From Bin80 sp965116685 (lineage in GTDB: Bacteria > Bacteroidota > Rhodothermia > Rhodothermales > Bin80), in NCBI GenBank assembly GCA_965116685.1, contig OZ220707.1, forward strand, positions 806,001-870,000: a stretch of DNA of 64,000 nucleotides, in the 5' to 3' direction. The translations under genes were made by a program, and so were the position numbers. The notes under the pieces were generated by a model that saw only the letters and a program-made list of their open reading frames with translations, was not told the origin of the DNA and ran no database searches. How positions within the stretch are numbered: the stretch's first letter is position 1; the number at the start of each line of letters is the position of its first letter. Of this stretch, positions 25,706 through 36,052 are shown piece by piece.

Positions 25706-26641
25706 ATGCCGACCGGTATAATTGTTCGATCCACAGGAAGCTGGGTAGATGTTCTGGTTGATTCCAGCATCATCCCTTCACGTATTCGTGGTCGAATGCG
25801 ACTGATGCACGGAGATGAGACGCAGCCTGTCGCGGTGGGAGATCATGTCCGCATTCTGGCGCAAGAGGATGGAACGGGGCTCATCACTGAAATAGATGAG
25901 CGGCATAACTGTCTGTATCGCCGCGCGGCAGGCCGCAAGGTTGGTAAACGTCAGATCCTTATCGCCAATGTTGACTACATCTGGATTGTGCAGGCTGCGG
26001 AGCAACCTTCATTGAATCCTGGGTTGATGGATCGTTTACTGGTTGCTTGTGAAGCACAGGATATTCCGGCAGGTCTGATCATCAATAAAATAGACCTGGT
26101 CTCCTCACAGCTTTTGTCCACCGTAAAAGAGCTCCGTATACGCTACACGCAACTGGGGTATCAGACGATACTCACCAGCGTGAAAAAACGAAAAAAAATG
26201 AATCTGCTGCGCCGCCAGCTTTCGGGCAAGATCAGTGTATTGCTGGGGCCTTCGGGAGTCGGAAAATCCTCCCTCCTGAATTCGATTGATCCGGGGATCA
26301 ATGTTCCTGTGGACTCCGTCAGTCAAAAAACGAACAAAGGTCGCCACACCACTGCGCATACTGCATTGTACCCTCTATCCGGCGGTGGAAGTGTTGCAGA
26401 TACACCAGGGATACGTGAATTTGGGTTACTGGACATTCAGCCTTGGGAGTTGGCACATTACTTCCCTGACCTGAAGCCCCATCTTGACAAATGCCATTAT
26501 TCCGCTTGCACACATGACCATGAGCCGAACTGTGGAGTGAAGGATGCTCGAAGGATGCAAAAAATCAGTGGTGCACGCTACGACAGTTATCTGAATATCC
26601 TGCACTCGCTTCATTTAGGGGAGGCAGATACCGGCCGGTGA
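25706..26641 (+). CDS. rsgA: Ribosome small-subunit GTPase RsgA
   Basis: This 311-residue circularly permuted GTPase has an N-terminal OB fold (GSWVDVLVDSSIIPSRIRGR). The G motifs run in the order G4 (INKIDLV), G1 (GPSGVGKSSLLNSI), G2 (GRHTTAHT) and G3 (DTPGIREFGL). A zinc finger CHYSACTHDHEPNCGV lies near 258-273. RsgA checks 30S subunit maturation. Confidence 0.95.
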   Translation: MPTGIIVRSTGSWVDVLVDSSIIPSRIRGRMRLMHGDETQPVAVGDHVRILAQEDGTGLITEIDERHNCLYRRAAGRKVGKRQILIANVDYIWIVQAAEQPSLNPGLMDRLLVACEAQDIPAGLIINKIDLVSSQLLSTVKELRIRYTQLGYQTILTSVKKRKKMNLLRRQLSGKISVLLGPSGVGKSSLLNSIDPGINVPVDSVSQKTNKGRHTTAHTALYPLSGGGSVADTPGIREFGLLDIQPWELAHYFPDLKPHLDKCHYSACTHDHEPNCGVKDARRMQKISGARYDSYLNILHSLHLGEADTGR

Positions 26642-26849
26642 TACTGCGATAGTTGCTGCCTTTGGGCTTGATTCCATTTGCAAATTCCTGTCCGGGTAGC
26701 CATAATAAGCATGCAGCGCTCGGTGCCCTGGATGCTCCATTGGCCTATAGTTGGGACATTATACATTTCGCTCTAATGTTTCATCTCATGAAGTACTGAG
26801 TTAAAACCGTATCTTTCGCAATTAGCAAACAATCATTTTCACTTTCGGT

Positions 26850-28082
26850 ATGTCTGTATATGATGCTGTTCCGGCACCATATCGCTTTTCCGCATCTCTG
26901 CGTAACGGCCAACTCCCCGATGATTTTGTTGACTATCTGATCAACCTGCGTCGGCATCTGCACCGTAACCCGGAAATTGGTTATCAGGAATTCGCTACCA
27001 GCCACCTGATCCGGAGCCACCTGGAAAGCCTTGGGCTTACCGTTTCCGGGCCTCATGCCAAGACAGGATTATTCGTGGATATTGACGGCCTGCATCCCGG
27101 GCCCCATATCGGCTTTCGGTGCGACATTGATGCATTGAAGCTGCAGGATGCGAAAAAAACCGACTACGCTTCAAGGAATACGGGGGCTACGCATGCCTGC
27201 GGGCATGACGCTCATACGACCATTGGTATCGGGCTCGCAATGAATCTTCACCGACTCCGTTCCCGCTTAAATGGCCGGGTTCGCGTTTTTTTTCAGCCGA
27301 ATGAGGAGGGCAACCCAAGTGGTTCTGTTCCCATGATCAAGGCGGGTGTCTGTGACCCGCTAGAAGCACTTTATTGCGTGCATGTAGACCCAACACTGGA
27401 TGTTGGAGAGTTTGGGATCCCCGAAGGACAGGTCACTGCTTCTTCCGAACGCATTCGGATTGAGATCCATGCGCAAAGCACCGGGCACTCAGCCCGGCCT
27501 CACAAGGTCAAAGACACCATCTGGATTGCAAGCCAACTGCTGTCCCAGTACTACCAGTATATCGGACGCATCACGGACGCACGCAATCCATCTGTATTTA
27601 CAGTGTGTATGATTGGGGGTGGGATGGCCCACAATGTCATTCCATCTGAAGCATGGTTTGAGGGGGCACTTCGATGTCTTCATGATCCCGATCGAATTTT
27701 TTTACTGGACTATATGGAGCGTACTGCAAAAAAATTTGCAGAGATTCATGGCGTTGGTATTAAATTCACTCGCGTAGAAGGACTCCCTGCGGTGATCAAT
27801 AACCCTGCCCTTGGCAAAAATGTACACACCTGTATTCGGGAATTGTTCAATGAGAATGCCTCCCTTGGCATCTGCGTACCCAGTATGGGGGCAGAAGATT
27901 TTGCAAATTACCTGGAACATGTTCCCGGAATGTTGATTCGGGTTGGGACGCGCAGCAGCGAATCAACCAGCTATCCTCTGCATGATGCTCATTTCGATAT
28001 TGATGAGCAGGCACTGGCTGATTCCGTACAACTGATGACTCGTGTCATGATCCGTCACCTTGACCAAAAAATTACTCCCTAA
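26850..28082 (+). CDS. M20 family amidohydrolase (hippurate/IAA-amino-acid hydrolase-like)
   Basis: This 410-residue M20D-type metallopeptidase begins LRRHLHRNPEIGYQEFATS. It has the metal-binding motif HACGHDAHTTIG, the catalytic pair in FFQPNEEGNPSG (compare the usual FQPAEE), a dimerisation domain with GHSARPHKVKDT, and the terminal metal ligand in HDAHFDID. It removes acyl groups from amino acids or related amides; the substrate is unknown. The iscA-like gene follows after 60 bp. Confidence 0.87.
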   Translation: MSVYDAVPAPYRFSASLRNGQLPDDFVDYLINLRRHLHRNPEIGYQEFATSHLIRSHLESLGLTVSGPHAKTGLFVDIDGLHPGPHIGFRCDIDALKLQDAKKTDYASRNTGATHACGHDAHTTIGIGLAMNLHRLRSRLNGRVRVFFQPNEEGNPSGSVPMIKAGVCDPLEALYCVHVDPTLDVGEFGIPEGQVTASSERIRIEIHAQSTGHSARPHKVKDTIWIASQLLSQYYQYIGRITDARNPSVFTVCMIGGGMAHNVIPSEAWFEGALRCLHDPDRIFLLDYMERTAKKFAEIHGVGIKFTRVEGLPAVINNPALGKNVHTCIRELFNENASLGICVPSMGAEDFANYLEHVPGMLIRVGTRSSESTSYPLHDAHFDIDEQALADSVQLMTRVMIRHLDQKITP

Positions 28083-28142
28083 AACGGAACCGGCTTGCAC
28101 AGCCGGGGTATAGGTGGTGTTGCTCATCAAAATGACTCAGCC

Positions 28143-28484
28143 ATGGATGCGCCCGCAGCTCCGGTGACCTTAAGTCCGCGTGCTTCCGAGGAGGTACGTA
28201 GGATTTTGACCGACAAGACGATCCCCGAGGGATACGGACTCCGGGTTGGGGTTCGCGGTGGTGGATGTAGCGGTATGAGCTATATCCTGGGTTTTGACAA
28301 ACTGCGCGAACATGACATGACCTTCAATATTAATGAAATTGTGCTGTACATTGATAAGAGACAGGGACTATATCTTTTGGGAACAACGATTGATTATCAT
28401 GCGGGCCTTGATGCACGAGGCTTTATATTCGAAAACCCGAATGCCACACAAACATGTGGCTGCGGATCAAGCTTTGCAGCCTAA
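28143..28484 (+). CDS. Iron-sulfur cluster assembly accessory protein (IscA/ErpA/SufA family)
   Basis: About 113 residues from ATG 28143; the upstream ATG at 28095 would add a low-similarity stretch. It has the A-type carrier cysteines: GGGCSGMSY and the C-terminal CGCGSSF. It begins APVTLSPRASEEVRRIL. These proteins receive and deliver Fe-S clusters. The cluster enzyme IspG is also in this window, but no isc or suf operon is. clpC starts 11 bp downstream. Confidence 0.9.
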   Translation: MDAPAAPVTLSPRASEEVRRILTDKTIPEGYGLRVGVRGGGCSGMSYILGFDKLREHDMTFNINEIVLYIDKRQGLYLLGTTIDYHAGLDARGFIFENPNATQTCGCGSSFAA

Positions 28485-28495
28485 AGCCGCCACCT

Positions 28496-31057
28496 ATGGA
28501 TAGCCATAGCAATTTTTCCAATCGTGTACGAGACGTGATCTCATACAGCCGCGATGAGGCTATCCGGCTTGGCCATGACTATATAGGAACCGAGCATCTG
28601 TTACTTGGCATTGTGCGTGAAGGAGAGGGGGTAGCCGTCCGGGTTCTTCGTAATCTTGGCTGCAACCTGCAGAAACTCAAAAAAGTGATTGAGACCACCG
28701 TACGCGCCGGCGGGGGGACACTCACCATTGGAAATCTTCCGCTGACAAAGCAGGCAGAGAAGGTTCTACGCATTACCTACCTGGAAGCAAAACTTTATAA
28801 ATCGGATGTGATTGGCACGGAGCACCTGTTACTGAGCTTGCTCCGGGATGACGATAATATTGCTGCCCAGATTCTGCGTGATTCATTCTCGGTCACCTAC
28901 GAATCTATGCGGGCCGAGCTAGACACCATCCTCACTGGGAGACCAACTCCCGCAAGTAAAAACAATCCCCGCAAAGGCCGAATCGCAGGCGGACGTAGTC
29001 GACAGGGGCAACCGCAGGAAAAAACAAAAACTCCTGTGCTGGACAATTTTGGGCGTGACCTGACCCGATTGGCAGACAAGGGAGAACTGGATCCTGTGAT
29101 TGGTCGCCACAGAGAGATTGAACGTGTGGCCCAAGTACTTAGCCGCCGAAAAAAAAACAATCCGGTCTTGATTGGCGAGCCAGGTGTCGGAAAAACAGCC
29201 ATTGCCGAAGGGCTGGCCATGCGGATTATCCAGCGTAAGGTTTCTCGTGTACTCCACGAAAAACGTATCGTGACCCTAGATATTGCCGCATTGGTCGCAG
29301 GGACCAAGTATCGTGGCCAGTTTGAAGAACGCCTCAAGGCGGTGATGAACGAATTGGAAAAATCCCCGGAAGTGGTCCTCTTTATTGATGAGATCCACAC
29401 GATTGTGGGGGCTGGAAGTGCATCCGGCTCCCTTGATGCATCCAATATGTTCAAGCCGGCCCTAGCCCGCGGAGAACTGCAATGTATCGGGGCGACGACA
29501 TTGGATGAATACCGACAATACATCGAAAAAGATGGGGCCTTGGATCGACGATTTCAAAAAATTATGGTGGATCCCACTACACCGAAGGAAACCCTTGAAA
29601 TCCTACTGCAGACCAAAGATCGCTATGAAAATCATCATGGCGTGATCTATGAAGAAGACGCCGTTGAGCTGGCGGTAACCCTCTCAGAGCGCTACATTAC
29701 GGATCGCCATCTTCCCGACAAAGCCATTGATATTATTGATGAAGCTGGTGCACGCGTCCACTTGGGAAATATTCATGTGCCCGAAAATATCATTCAGCTT
29801 GAGACAGAGATTGAAGAAACACGCAACAAAAAAAATGAAGTTGTGAAGCGGCAAAAGTTTGAGGAAGCCGCCCGGTTGAGAGACATTGAGGAAAAGCTCC
29901 GAGAACAGCTTGACGAAGCAAAGCAGGATTGGAAAAGTCAATCGAAAGATATGCGCCACGCTGTTACCGTGGAAGATATCACGACCACGGTGTCCATGAT
30001 GACCGGCATCCCACTCGAACGAATGACCAAGCCGGAGCAGAAAAAATTACTCGGGATGGAAGCTGCGCTTCGGGCACGCGTGATTGGGCAAGATGAGCCC
30101 ATTGGAAAGCTCTCAAGAGCTATCCGCCGTACACGTGCTGGACTGAAAGATCCCAGCCGGCCGATTGGGTCCTTTATCTTCCTTGGGCCTACCGGCGTTG
30201 GAAAAACGGAATTGGCAAAAGTACTCACCGAGTATCTGTTTGACAGTATTGATTCGCTGGTTCGCGTTGACATGAGCGAGTACATGGAGAAATTCTCTGT
30301 GAGCCGCTTAGTCGGTGCCCCCCCTGGATATGTTGGTTACGACGAAGGGGGGCAACTGACCGAAAAAGTCCGTCGTAAACCGTTCTCCGTCGTTCTTCTG
30401 GACGAGATTGAAAAAGCACATCCAGATGTATTCAATATTCTTTTACAGGTACTTGATGATGGGATTCTGACGGATGGCAGCGGTCGCCGGATTGACTTTC
30501 GGAATACCGTAATCATTATGACCAGCAATATCGGTGCACGGGGGATTCGGAATGCCAATTCCGGATTGGGATTCTCGCAGAGTAACGAGGCCTTTGACTA
30601 CAAGGCAATGAAAGCGAAGGTCGAGACCGAGTTGAAGGATGTCTTCAATCCTGAGTTTTTGAACAGGGTGGACGATGTGATCGTCTTCCATTCCTTGGAG
30701 AAGTCCCATATTTACCAGATTATTGACCTGCTTTCCGAAGAACTTCTTGACCGGGCAATGGGGCTTGGTATTGCCATTGATGTGAAGGAATCGGCCAAAA
30801 ACTTCCTAGTGGATTGGGGCTATGATGTCAAGTTTGGTGCCCGACCGCTTAAGCGTGCATTACAGCAGTACTTGGAAGATCCGCTGGCAGAAGCCATCCT
30901 GAGTAAAGGACTCGGGGAAGGGGATCGGATCGTCGTAAGTCACACTTCTGACGCGCATGACCTTTCCCTGAAAATTTCGAAAAAGAAAGTTTCGAAAAAG
31001 AAACGGGCCGCTGACTCAGAAGCGGAACAGACGCAAATAGAAGGAGCAGCCAAATAG
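28496..31057 (+). CDS. clpC: ATP-dependent Clp protease ATP-binding subunit ClpC
   Basis: About 853 residues from ATG 28496; an in-frame upstream ATG inside the iscA-like gene is unlikely. Domains: a Clp-N double repeat (YIGTEHLLLGIVREGEG and IGTEHLLLSLLRDD), AAA+ 1 (GEPGVGKTAIAEGLA), a UVR-type coiled region (KRQKFEEAARLRDIEEKL) that marks ClpC, and AAA+ 2 (GPTGVGKTELAKVL). It ends in a lysine-rich tail. ClpC unfolds proteins for ClpP. The run iscA-like/clpC/tyrA/gcvT has gaps of 11-15 bp and looks like one operon. Confidence 0.95.
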   Translation: MDSHSNFSNRVRDVISYSRDEAIRLGHDYIGTEHLLLGIVREGEGVAVRVLRNLGCNLQKLKKVIETTVRAGGGTLTIGNLPLTKQAEKVLRITYLEAKLYKSDVIGTEHLLLSLLRDDDNIAAQILRDSFSVTYESMRAELDTILTGRPTPASKNNPRKGRIAGGRSRQGQPQEKTKTPVLDNFGRDLTRLADKGELDPVIGRHREIERVAQVLSRRKKNNPVLIGEPGVGKTAIAEGLAMRIIQRKVSRVLHEKRIVTLDIAALVAGTKYRGQFEERLKAVMNELEKSPEVVLFIDEIHTIVGAGSASGSLDASNMFKPALARGELQCIGATTLDEYRQYIEKDGALDRRFQKIMVDPTTPKETLEILLQTKDRYENHHGVIYEEDAVELAVTLSERYITDRHLPDKAIDIIDEAGARVHLGNIHVPENIIQLETEIEETRNKKNEVVKRQKFEEAARLRDIEEKLREQLDEAKQDWKSQSKDMRHAVTVEDITTTVSMMTGIPLERMTKPEQKKLLGMEAALRARVIGQDEPIGKLSRAIRRTRAGLKDPSRPIGSFIFLGPTGVGKTELAKVLTEYLFDSIDSLVRVDMSEYMEKFSVSRLVGAPPGYVGYDEGGQLTEKVRRKPFSVVLLDEIEKAHPDVFNILLQVLDDGILTDGSGRRIDFRNTVIIMTSNIGARGIRNANSGLGFSQSNEAFDYKAMKAKVETELKDVFNPEFLNRVDDVIVFHSLEKSHIYQIIDLLSEELLDRAMGLGIAIDVKESAKNFLVDWGYDVKFGARPLKRALQQYLEDPLAEAILSKGLGEGDRIVVSHTSDAHDLSLKISKKKVSKKKRAADSEAEQTQIEGAAK

Positions 31058-31072
31058 GCACCTGGATATTGA

Positions 31073-32173
31073 ATGGTTGAACGCGTTGCCATCATTGGCA
31101 TCGGCGTGATTGGCGGATCGCTTGCTCTGGCTTGGAAGGAGCGATTACCCGGGTTGCACGTCACTGGCTACGACAGGCCAGATGTCCTCAAGCAAGCAAT
31201 TCAACGAGGATTGATCCACCATGCCCCCCCATCGCTGAGCGATGCCGTGTGTCAGGCGGATGCCGTATTTCTGGCCGTACCATTGGATGCAATGGCGCCG
31301 GTGATGAAGTCAATCGCTCCGCACCTGAAACCCAACACACTTGTGACGGATGTAGGCTCTGTGAAGCAGCCGGTCATCAACCAGGCAAATACCCTTCTGC
31401 CCGATAATGTCTGCTTTATTGGAGGCCATCCAATGACCGGGTCGGAGCGAAGCGGGCTGGATGGAGCAGATGCGTTCCTATTTGAAAATGCATTCTATAT
31501 CCTTTGCCCCAATGGGATCGAGGATTCAAAATACTACCCCGCCCTTACCGGTTTGGTCGAAGGTGCGGGAGCCCGAGTATTAAAGCTGGATGCACACCAG
31601 CATGATCGCATTGTAGCTTGTGTCAGTCATCTGCCACAACTGCTTGCCACTGCTCTGGTAAATATTGCAGCAGATCAAAACCAAACGAATCCTATCACAC
31701 TCCAGCTAGCCGCTGGTGGATTCAGGGATATGACACGAATTGCGTCTTCTCCGTTCAGAATGTGGTCTGCGGTGCTTGAAGCAAATCGATCAGATGTGGG
31801 CCTGGCCCTCAATTCGATGATCGATACATTGACCCATATCCAGGAACAACTCCGTGAGGGAGGAAACGTCCAGGAATTGGAGCCGGTCTTTGAGAAAGCA
31901 CGTGCAGTACGGGAAAAAATACCACGGGACTTTAAAGGATTTTTGCGCCCCCTGAGTGAGGTTTTCGTATATGCAAAAGATCAGCCAGGAGTCTTGGCAC
32001 ACATCACAGGGACACTATTCAGCCAGGGAATCAGTATCAAGGACATTGAATTGCTCAAGATTCGTGAAGGATCAGGGGGAGCATTCAGAATCAGCCTAGA
32101 GGATGAGCATGCAGCCGATGCTGCCGTGGTTGCGTTAAAGGCACACGGATGTAGAGCTCATCGACTTCAATAA
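31073..32173 (+). CDS. tyrA: Prephenate dehydrogenase with ACT domain
   Basis: This 366-residue protein has an NAD-binding Rossmann start (VAIIGIGVIGGSLALAW), the prephenate dehydrogenase signatures DVGSVKQPV and GGHPMTGSERSGLDGA, and an all-helical C-domain. An ACT regulatory domain covers ~295-366 (VYAKDQPGVLAHITGTLFSQ). It converts prephenate to 4-hydroxyphenylpyruvate for tyrosine. The ACT domain suggests feedback control by tyrosine. Confidence 0.92.
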   Translation: MVERVAIIGIGVIGGSLALAWKERLPGLHVTGYDRPDVLKQAIQRGLIHHAPPSLSDAVCQADAVFLAVPLDAMAPVMKSIAPHLKPNTLVTDVGSVKQPVINQANTLLPDNVCFIGGHPMTGSERSGLDGADAFLFENAFYILCPNGIEDSKYYPALTGLVEGAGARVLKLDAHQHDRIVACVSHLPQLLATALVNIAADQNQTNPITLQLAAGGFRDMTRIASSPFRMWSAVLEANRSDVGLALNSMIDTLTHIQEQLREGGNVQELEPVFEKARAVREKIPRDFKGFLRPLSEVFVYAKDQPGVLAHITGTLFSQGISIKDIELLKIREGSGGAFRISLEDEHAADAAVVALKAHGCRAHRLQ

Positions 32174-32185
32174 TCATCAATATCC

Positions 32186-33295
32186 ATGATTTTGACCACC
32201 CCTCTCAACGAAACCCATATTGCTTTGGGAGCACGTATGGTTGACTTTGCAGGTTACCGGATGCCGCTCCAATACACCAGTATTCTGCAAGAGCACATGG
32301 CGGTTCGCGAATCTGCCGGGCTTTTCGACGTAAGCCACATGGGCGAAATCTTTGCCATGGGGCCAAATGCACAGGCGTTCGTGCAGCAACTAATCACCAA
32401 TGATATTTCCCAGATTGACATCGGACAGGCCGTCTACACTTTGATGTGCAACGAAGCTGGTGGTATCCTTGATGACCTTCTCGTGTACAGAGTGAACGTG
32501 GAAGCATTCATGCTCGTGGTCAATGCCGCCAATACAGCGAAGGATTTTGAATGGATGCAGGCACACAACCCCATGAAGGCAGATCTGTATGATGTGTCTG
32601 AGCAAATGGCTCTGCTGGCACTGCAGGGATCCAGTTCTTTAGACATCGCGACCAAACTTATTGGAGACGAGATTCTGCAGCTGCCAAGCTATCACTTCCT
32701 GAAGCCTTCCCCGGGAGATTTCATGGGGTTCAACAAAGTGATTGTCTCCCGCACAGGCTATACTGGAGATATCGGCCTTGAATTTTATGTAGAATCCGAA
32801 AATGCCTGTGCACTTTGGGATGCGATCATGAGCGCAGGTAAAAACTGCGCCCTCTATCCGGCAGGACTTGGAGCTCGAGATACACTCCGAATGGAGGCAG
32901 GATTCTGTCTCTATGGAAATGATTTGTCTGAAACGATCAATCCCTATGAGGCACGACTGGGTTGGGTCACTAAACTGGACAAAGAAAAATTTATCGGACA
33001 GGAGGCACTGAAAGGGATCAAGGGCAACGGACCCAAACGCAAGCTGATTGGACTCATCATGAACGAACGGGGAATCCCTCGACCAGATTACCAAGTTGTC
33101 TCCCCATCCGGTGAACCGATAGGTACAGTAACCAGTGGATCTCTATCCCCTACTCTCGGCTGTGGTATCGCGTTCGCGTATGTGCAAAATACTCCTGCAT
33201 TCACGACTCCGGGGCATCAATTAGGGGTTCGTGTTCGATCTCGAACATTATCCGCATCCGTACATCCATTCCCTTTTTACCGTAGGTCGGCGTAA
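32186..33295 (+). CDS. gcvT: Glycine cleavage system T protein (aminomethyltransferase)
   Basis: This 369-residue protein begins TPLNETHIALGARMVDFAGY and has LFDVSHMGEI, the folate-binding region GYTGDIGLEF and GLGARDTLRMEAGFCLYGND. It transfers the aminomethyl carbon of glycine to tetrahydrofolate. gcvH and gcvP are not in the window. I see no glycine riboswitch: only 12 bp separate it from tyrA. Confidence 0.95.
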   Translation: MILTTPLNETHIALGARMVDFAGYRMPLQYTSILQEHMAVRESAGLFDVSHMGEIFAMGPNAQAFVQQLITNDISQIDIGQAVYTLMCNEAGGILDDLLVYRVNVEAFMLVVNAANTAKDFEWMQAHNPMKADLYDVSEQMALLALQGSSSLDIATKLIGDEILQLPSYHFLKPSPGDFMGFNKVIVSRTGYTGDIGLEFYVESENACALWDAIMSAGKNCALYPAGLGARDTLRMEAGFCLYGNDLSETINPYEARLGWVTKLDKEKFIGQEALKGIKGNGPKRKLIGLIMNERGIPRPDYQVVSPSGEPIGTVTSGSLSPTLGCGIAFAYVQNTPAFTTPGHQLGVRVRSRTLSASVHPFPFYRRSA

Positions 33296-33635
33296 CCAGG
33301 GCACCTATCTGTACTTTGTAAAATCTTTACAACCGCCGAATAGAGGCACATGAATTTGGATGGATATTCGCAATAACTCTGGCATCCCTCGCACTGACCA
33401 CCCAAACTGCGACGATCTTGCTTATGCAACTTCAAGAACATTAACCCTGGCCACCAGAGAGTGAAAATCTTTCCTGTACTGTCCACCTACCCAAGTCATC
33501 GTAGAATTTGTTGATTCAACAGAGAGAAAACTACAATCCACCCAAGTATATTTTGCCTGCAATAGTCATCTTCCAGCAAAAAATTGCTATTTTGGTGCGA
33601 TTTCCTAACCCGATGAATCACTCTGCTGCTCTTTA
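33296..33635. other. Intergenic region between gcvT and ftsK
   Basis: 340 bp without a credible gene. It contains a short palindrome at 33316-33332 (TTGTAAA, 3-base centre, TTTACAA) just after gcvT and an AT-rich run near 33570-33600 that could hold the ftsK promoter. No clear -7/-33 pair was found. Confidence 0.4.
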
Positions 33636-36032
33636 ATGGCTACTCCTAAAACCAACCGGAGACGAAGCGATGCAGCTCCGTCCAAACCTAAAGCAAATCC
33701 TCGCACTGGACGCACAAAAGAGGTTCTCGGTGTGCTCATTCTACTATTGGGAATCCTCCTTGGAACCAGTGGGATTACCTATTCAGCGTCAGATGATGCC
33801 CTGATTCAGGGTAGATCATTCTTTGAATTACTCTTCCCTGTTGAAACGATACCCCTCAACAACGCTGTCGGCCCGATCGGTGCATGGCTTGCATATGTGA
33901 TCGTGCCTTCGTTCTTCGGATATGTCTCTCTGCTGCTGGTTCTCCACGTATTCCTCTATGGTTATATGGTCCTGAGGAAGCGTCCCCTGCGAGGTCTCGT
34001 GCCCTCAACTATACATTTGATTTGGATTGTCGCCCTGCTGGGGATTCTGCTTGGGCGTATCCATTTATCAGATCCGAACCTTGGAGTGGCAATATGGGCC
34101 GGTCAGTATGGCCAGTTAGCCGCCTCTTGGCTAAACAATGTTCTGGGCTGGCTGGGATCATGGATTATTCTCGGCGCCATCCTATTCATTGGACTACTAC
34201 TGATGATTGACCAGGATATTCAGCACTGGCTGGATCGCGTGGAACGACTTTGGAAAGCCATTCCGAACGCCTTTCGCGAGCGCAAACAAAAAGATAAGAC
34301 GGCACCGAAGACCAAGAAACCAGAAAAAGCCCGCCTGCGATCCACCTGGGAAAGTCTGGATAAAAAAATCCAATCCTCAACTAAACCTTCTCCAGACGAT
34401 CAGGAGAGCGACTCGGAGCCCGTCGAAGATTCCAATGCCACATCGCAACAACCATCTGCAGAAGAGACGGCCAAACTGGAACTGAGTGTCACCGGACAGA
34501 TCACGGAGCAGACAGGGCGTAGCTCCCGGCCTCGACGCACGAAAATCGAGGGGGGACGCAAGTATAAATTCCCCCATTTCGATCTTCTGGATGCACCTTT
34601 GAAAACTGAGCAGGAGATTGATTATGATGAACTGGAGGAGAACAAGACGAAACTCGTTGAAAAACTTGCCCGCTACAAGATTGAAATTATTGCTGTAAAT
34701 GCAAAAGTGGGACCTACAGTCACGCTTTATGAACTCACTCCTGCACCAGGTGTGAAGGTGAGCCGAATCAAGTCACTGGAAGACGATCTGGCAATGGTCA
34801 TGGCTGCGCAAGGGATTCGGATGATTATCCCTATCCCGGGGAAATCTGCGGTGGGCGTCGAAATTCCCAATAGCCGCCGAGAACTCGTACGGGTCCAGTC
34901 CGTGCTGAATACAACTCGTTTCCAGCAATCAGAGATGGAACTGCCTGTCGTTCTAGGTAAAACCATTGAAGGCGAGATCTTTATAGAGGACCTGGCGAAA
35001 ATGCCGCATCTCTTGATTGCAGGAGCTACTGGGTCTGGGAAATCTGTTGGCCTGAATACCCTGATTACCGGCCTCCTATATGCATGCGATCCATCTGACT
35101 TGAAATTTGTCATGGTGGACCCAAAAAAGATTGAGCTTCAACAGTACAAAGAGCTTGAGCAACATTTTCTTGCGATTCCAGAGGAAGGAACCGAAGCGAT
35201 TATTACTGAAATTGCAGATGCTCTCGACATCCTTCGAGCCTGTGAGCGCGAAATGAGCATCCGCTATGATCTCCTGAAAGAAGCTGGAGTCCGTGGAGTC
35301 AAGGATTATAATACCCGACTCGCGGAAGGAGAGTTTGATGCGGACAATGGCCATAAACATCTCCCCTACATTGTCATCATTATTGATGAGCTGGCTGATC
35401 TCATGATGACGGCCGGCAAGGATGTTGAGGCTCCCATTGCGAGGCTCGCACAGATGGCCCGTGCCGTGGGGATCCACTTGATCCTTGCTACGCAGCGCCC
35501 TTCGGTTGACGTGATTACCGGTCTCATAAAGGCAAATTTTCCCGCAAGGATTGCATTTCAGGTTGCCTCCAAGGTCGATGCACGTACCATCCTTGATCAA
35601 AATGGGGCAGAGCAGCTGGTTGGCAATGGAGATATGTTGTATATGAAAGGCAGTAAGGTCCTGAGATTGCAAGGCCCTTTTGTTTCTGTTAAAGAGATTG
35701 ATCGTCTTATGCACTACATCCAGGAACAGCCGGGACCGGGCCCCTATCGACTGCCGAAAGTCGAAGATGAACTTGTTGTGCCTTCCTCAGATCAAGCATC
35801 CAGCAATGGAGACGTGGATGAACTCTTCGAAGAAGCAGCAAGAATCATTGTGCGTAGCCAACAAGGCTCCGTTTCACTGATTCAACGTAAGTTATCGATT
35901 GGCTATACGCGGGCTGCCCGTATTGTTGATCAACTCGAACAGGCTGGAATCGTTGGAACCTTTGCCGGGGGCAAAGCCCGTGAAGTACTTGTACCCGACG
36001 AAGTCACGCTTGAAAGACTTTTGCGTAATTGA
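33636..36032 (+). CDS. ftsK: DNA translocase FtsK/SpoIIIE
   Basis: This 798-residue protein has an N-terminal domain with four membrane segments (~28-190), a charged variable linker (~210-310), the alpha/beta motor with Walker A GATGSGKSVGLN near 462 and Walker B YIVIIIDELADLMM, then ATQRPSVDVITGLIKANFPA. A C-terminal winged-helix gamma domain (RKLSIGYTRAARIVDQLEQA) binds the KOPS DNA polarity sequences. It pumps chromosome DNA at the septum. The linker is short compared with E. coli FtsK. Confidence 0.95.
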   Translation: MATPKTNRRRSDAAPSKPKANPRTGRTKEVLGVLILLLGILLGTSGITYSASDDALIQGRSFFELLFPVETIPLNNAVGPIGAWLAYVIVPSFFGYVSLLLVLHVFLYGYMVLRKRPLRGLVPSTIHLIWIVALLGILLGRIHLSDPNLGVAIWAGQYGQLAASWLNNVLGWLGSWIILGAILFIGLLLMIDQDIQHWLDRVERLWKAIPNAFRERKQKDKTAPKTKKPEKARLRSTWESLDKKIQSSTKPSPDDQESDSEPVEDSNATSQQPSAEETAKLELSVTGQITEQTGRSSRPRRTKIEGGRKYKFPHFDLLDAPLKTEQEIDYDELEENKTKLVEKLARYKIEIIAVNAKVGPTVTLYELTPAPGVKVSRIKSLEDDLAMVMAAQGIRMIIPIPGKSAVGVEIPNSRRELVRVQSVLNTTRFQQSEMELPVVLGKTIEGEIFIEDLAKMPHLLIAGATGSGKSVGLNTLITGLLYACDPSDLKFVMVDPKKIELQQYKELEQHFLAIPEEGTEAIITEIADALDILRACEREMSIRYDLLKEAGVRGVKDYNTRLAEGEFDADNGHKHLPYIVIIIDELADLMMTAGKDVEAPIARLAQMARAVGIHLILATQRPSVDVITGLIKANFPARIAFQVASKVDARTILDQNGAEQLVGNGDMLYMKGSKVLRLQGPFVSVKEIDRLMHYIQEQPGPGPYRLPKVEDELVVPSSDQASSNGDVDELFEEAARIIVRSQQGSVSLIQRKLSIGYTRAARIVDQLEQAGIVGTFAGGKAREVLVPDEVTLERLLRN

Positions 36033-36052
36033 CCTATTTTTGAACTATTGTC

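Noticed and set aside
28897..29523. 208-codon minus-strand ORF inside clpC
   Set aside because: It lies entirely antisense to the ClpC AAA+ 1 region, is Arg/Ser-rich and lacks any recognisable fold.
32174..32186. Glycine riboswitch before gcvT
   Set aside because: Only 12 bp separate tyrA and gcvT, too short for any riboswitch.
35076..35714. 212-codon minus-strand ORF inside ftsK
   Set aside because: It is antisense to the FtsK motor domain and has no independent evidence.
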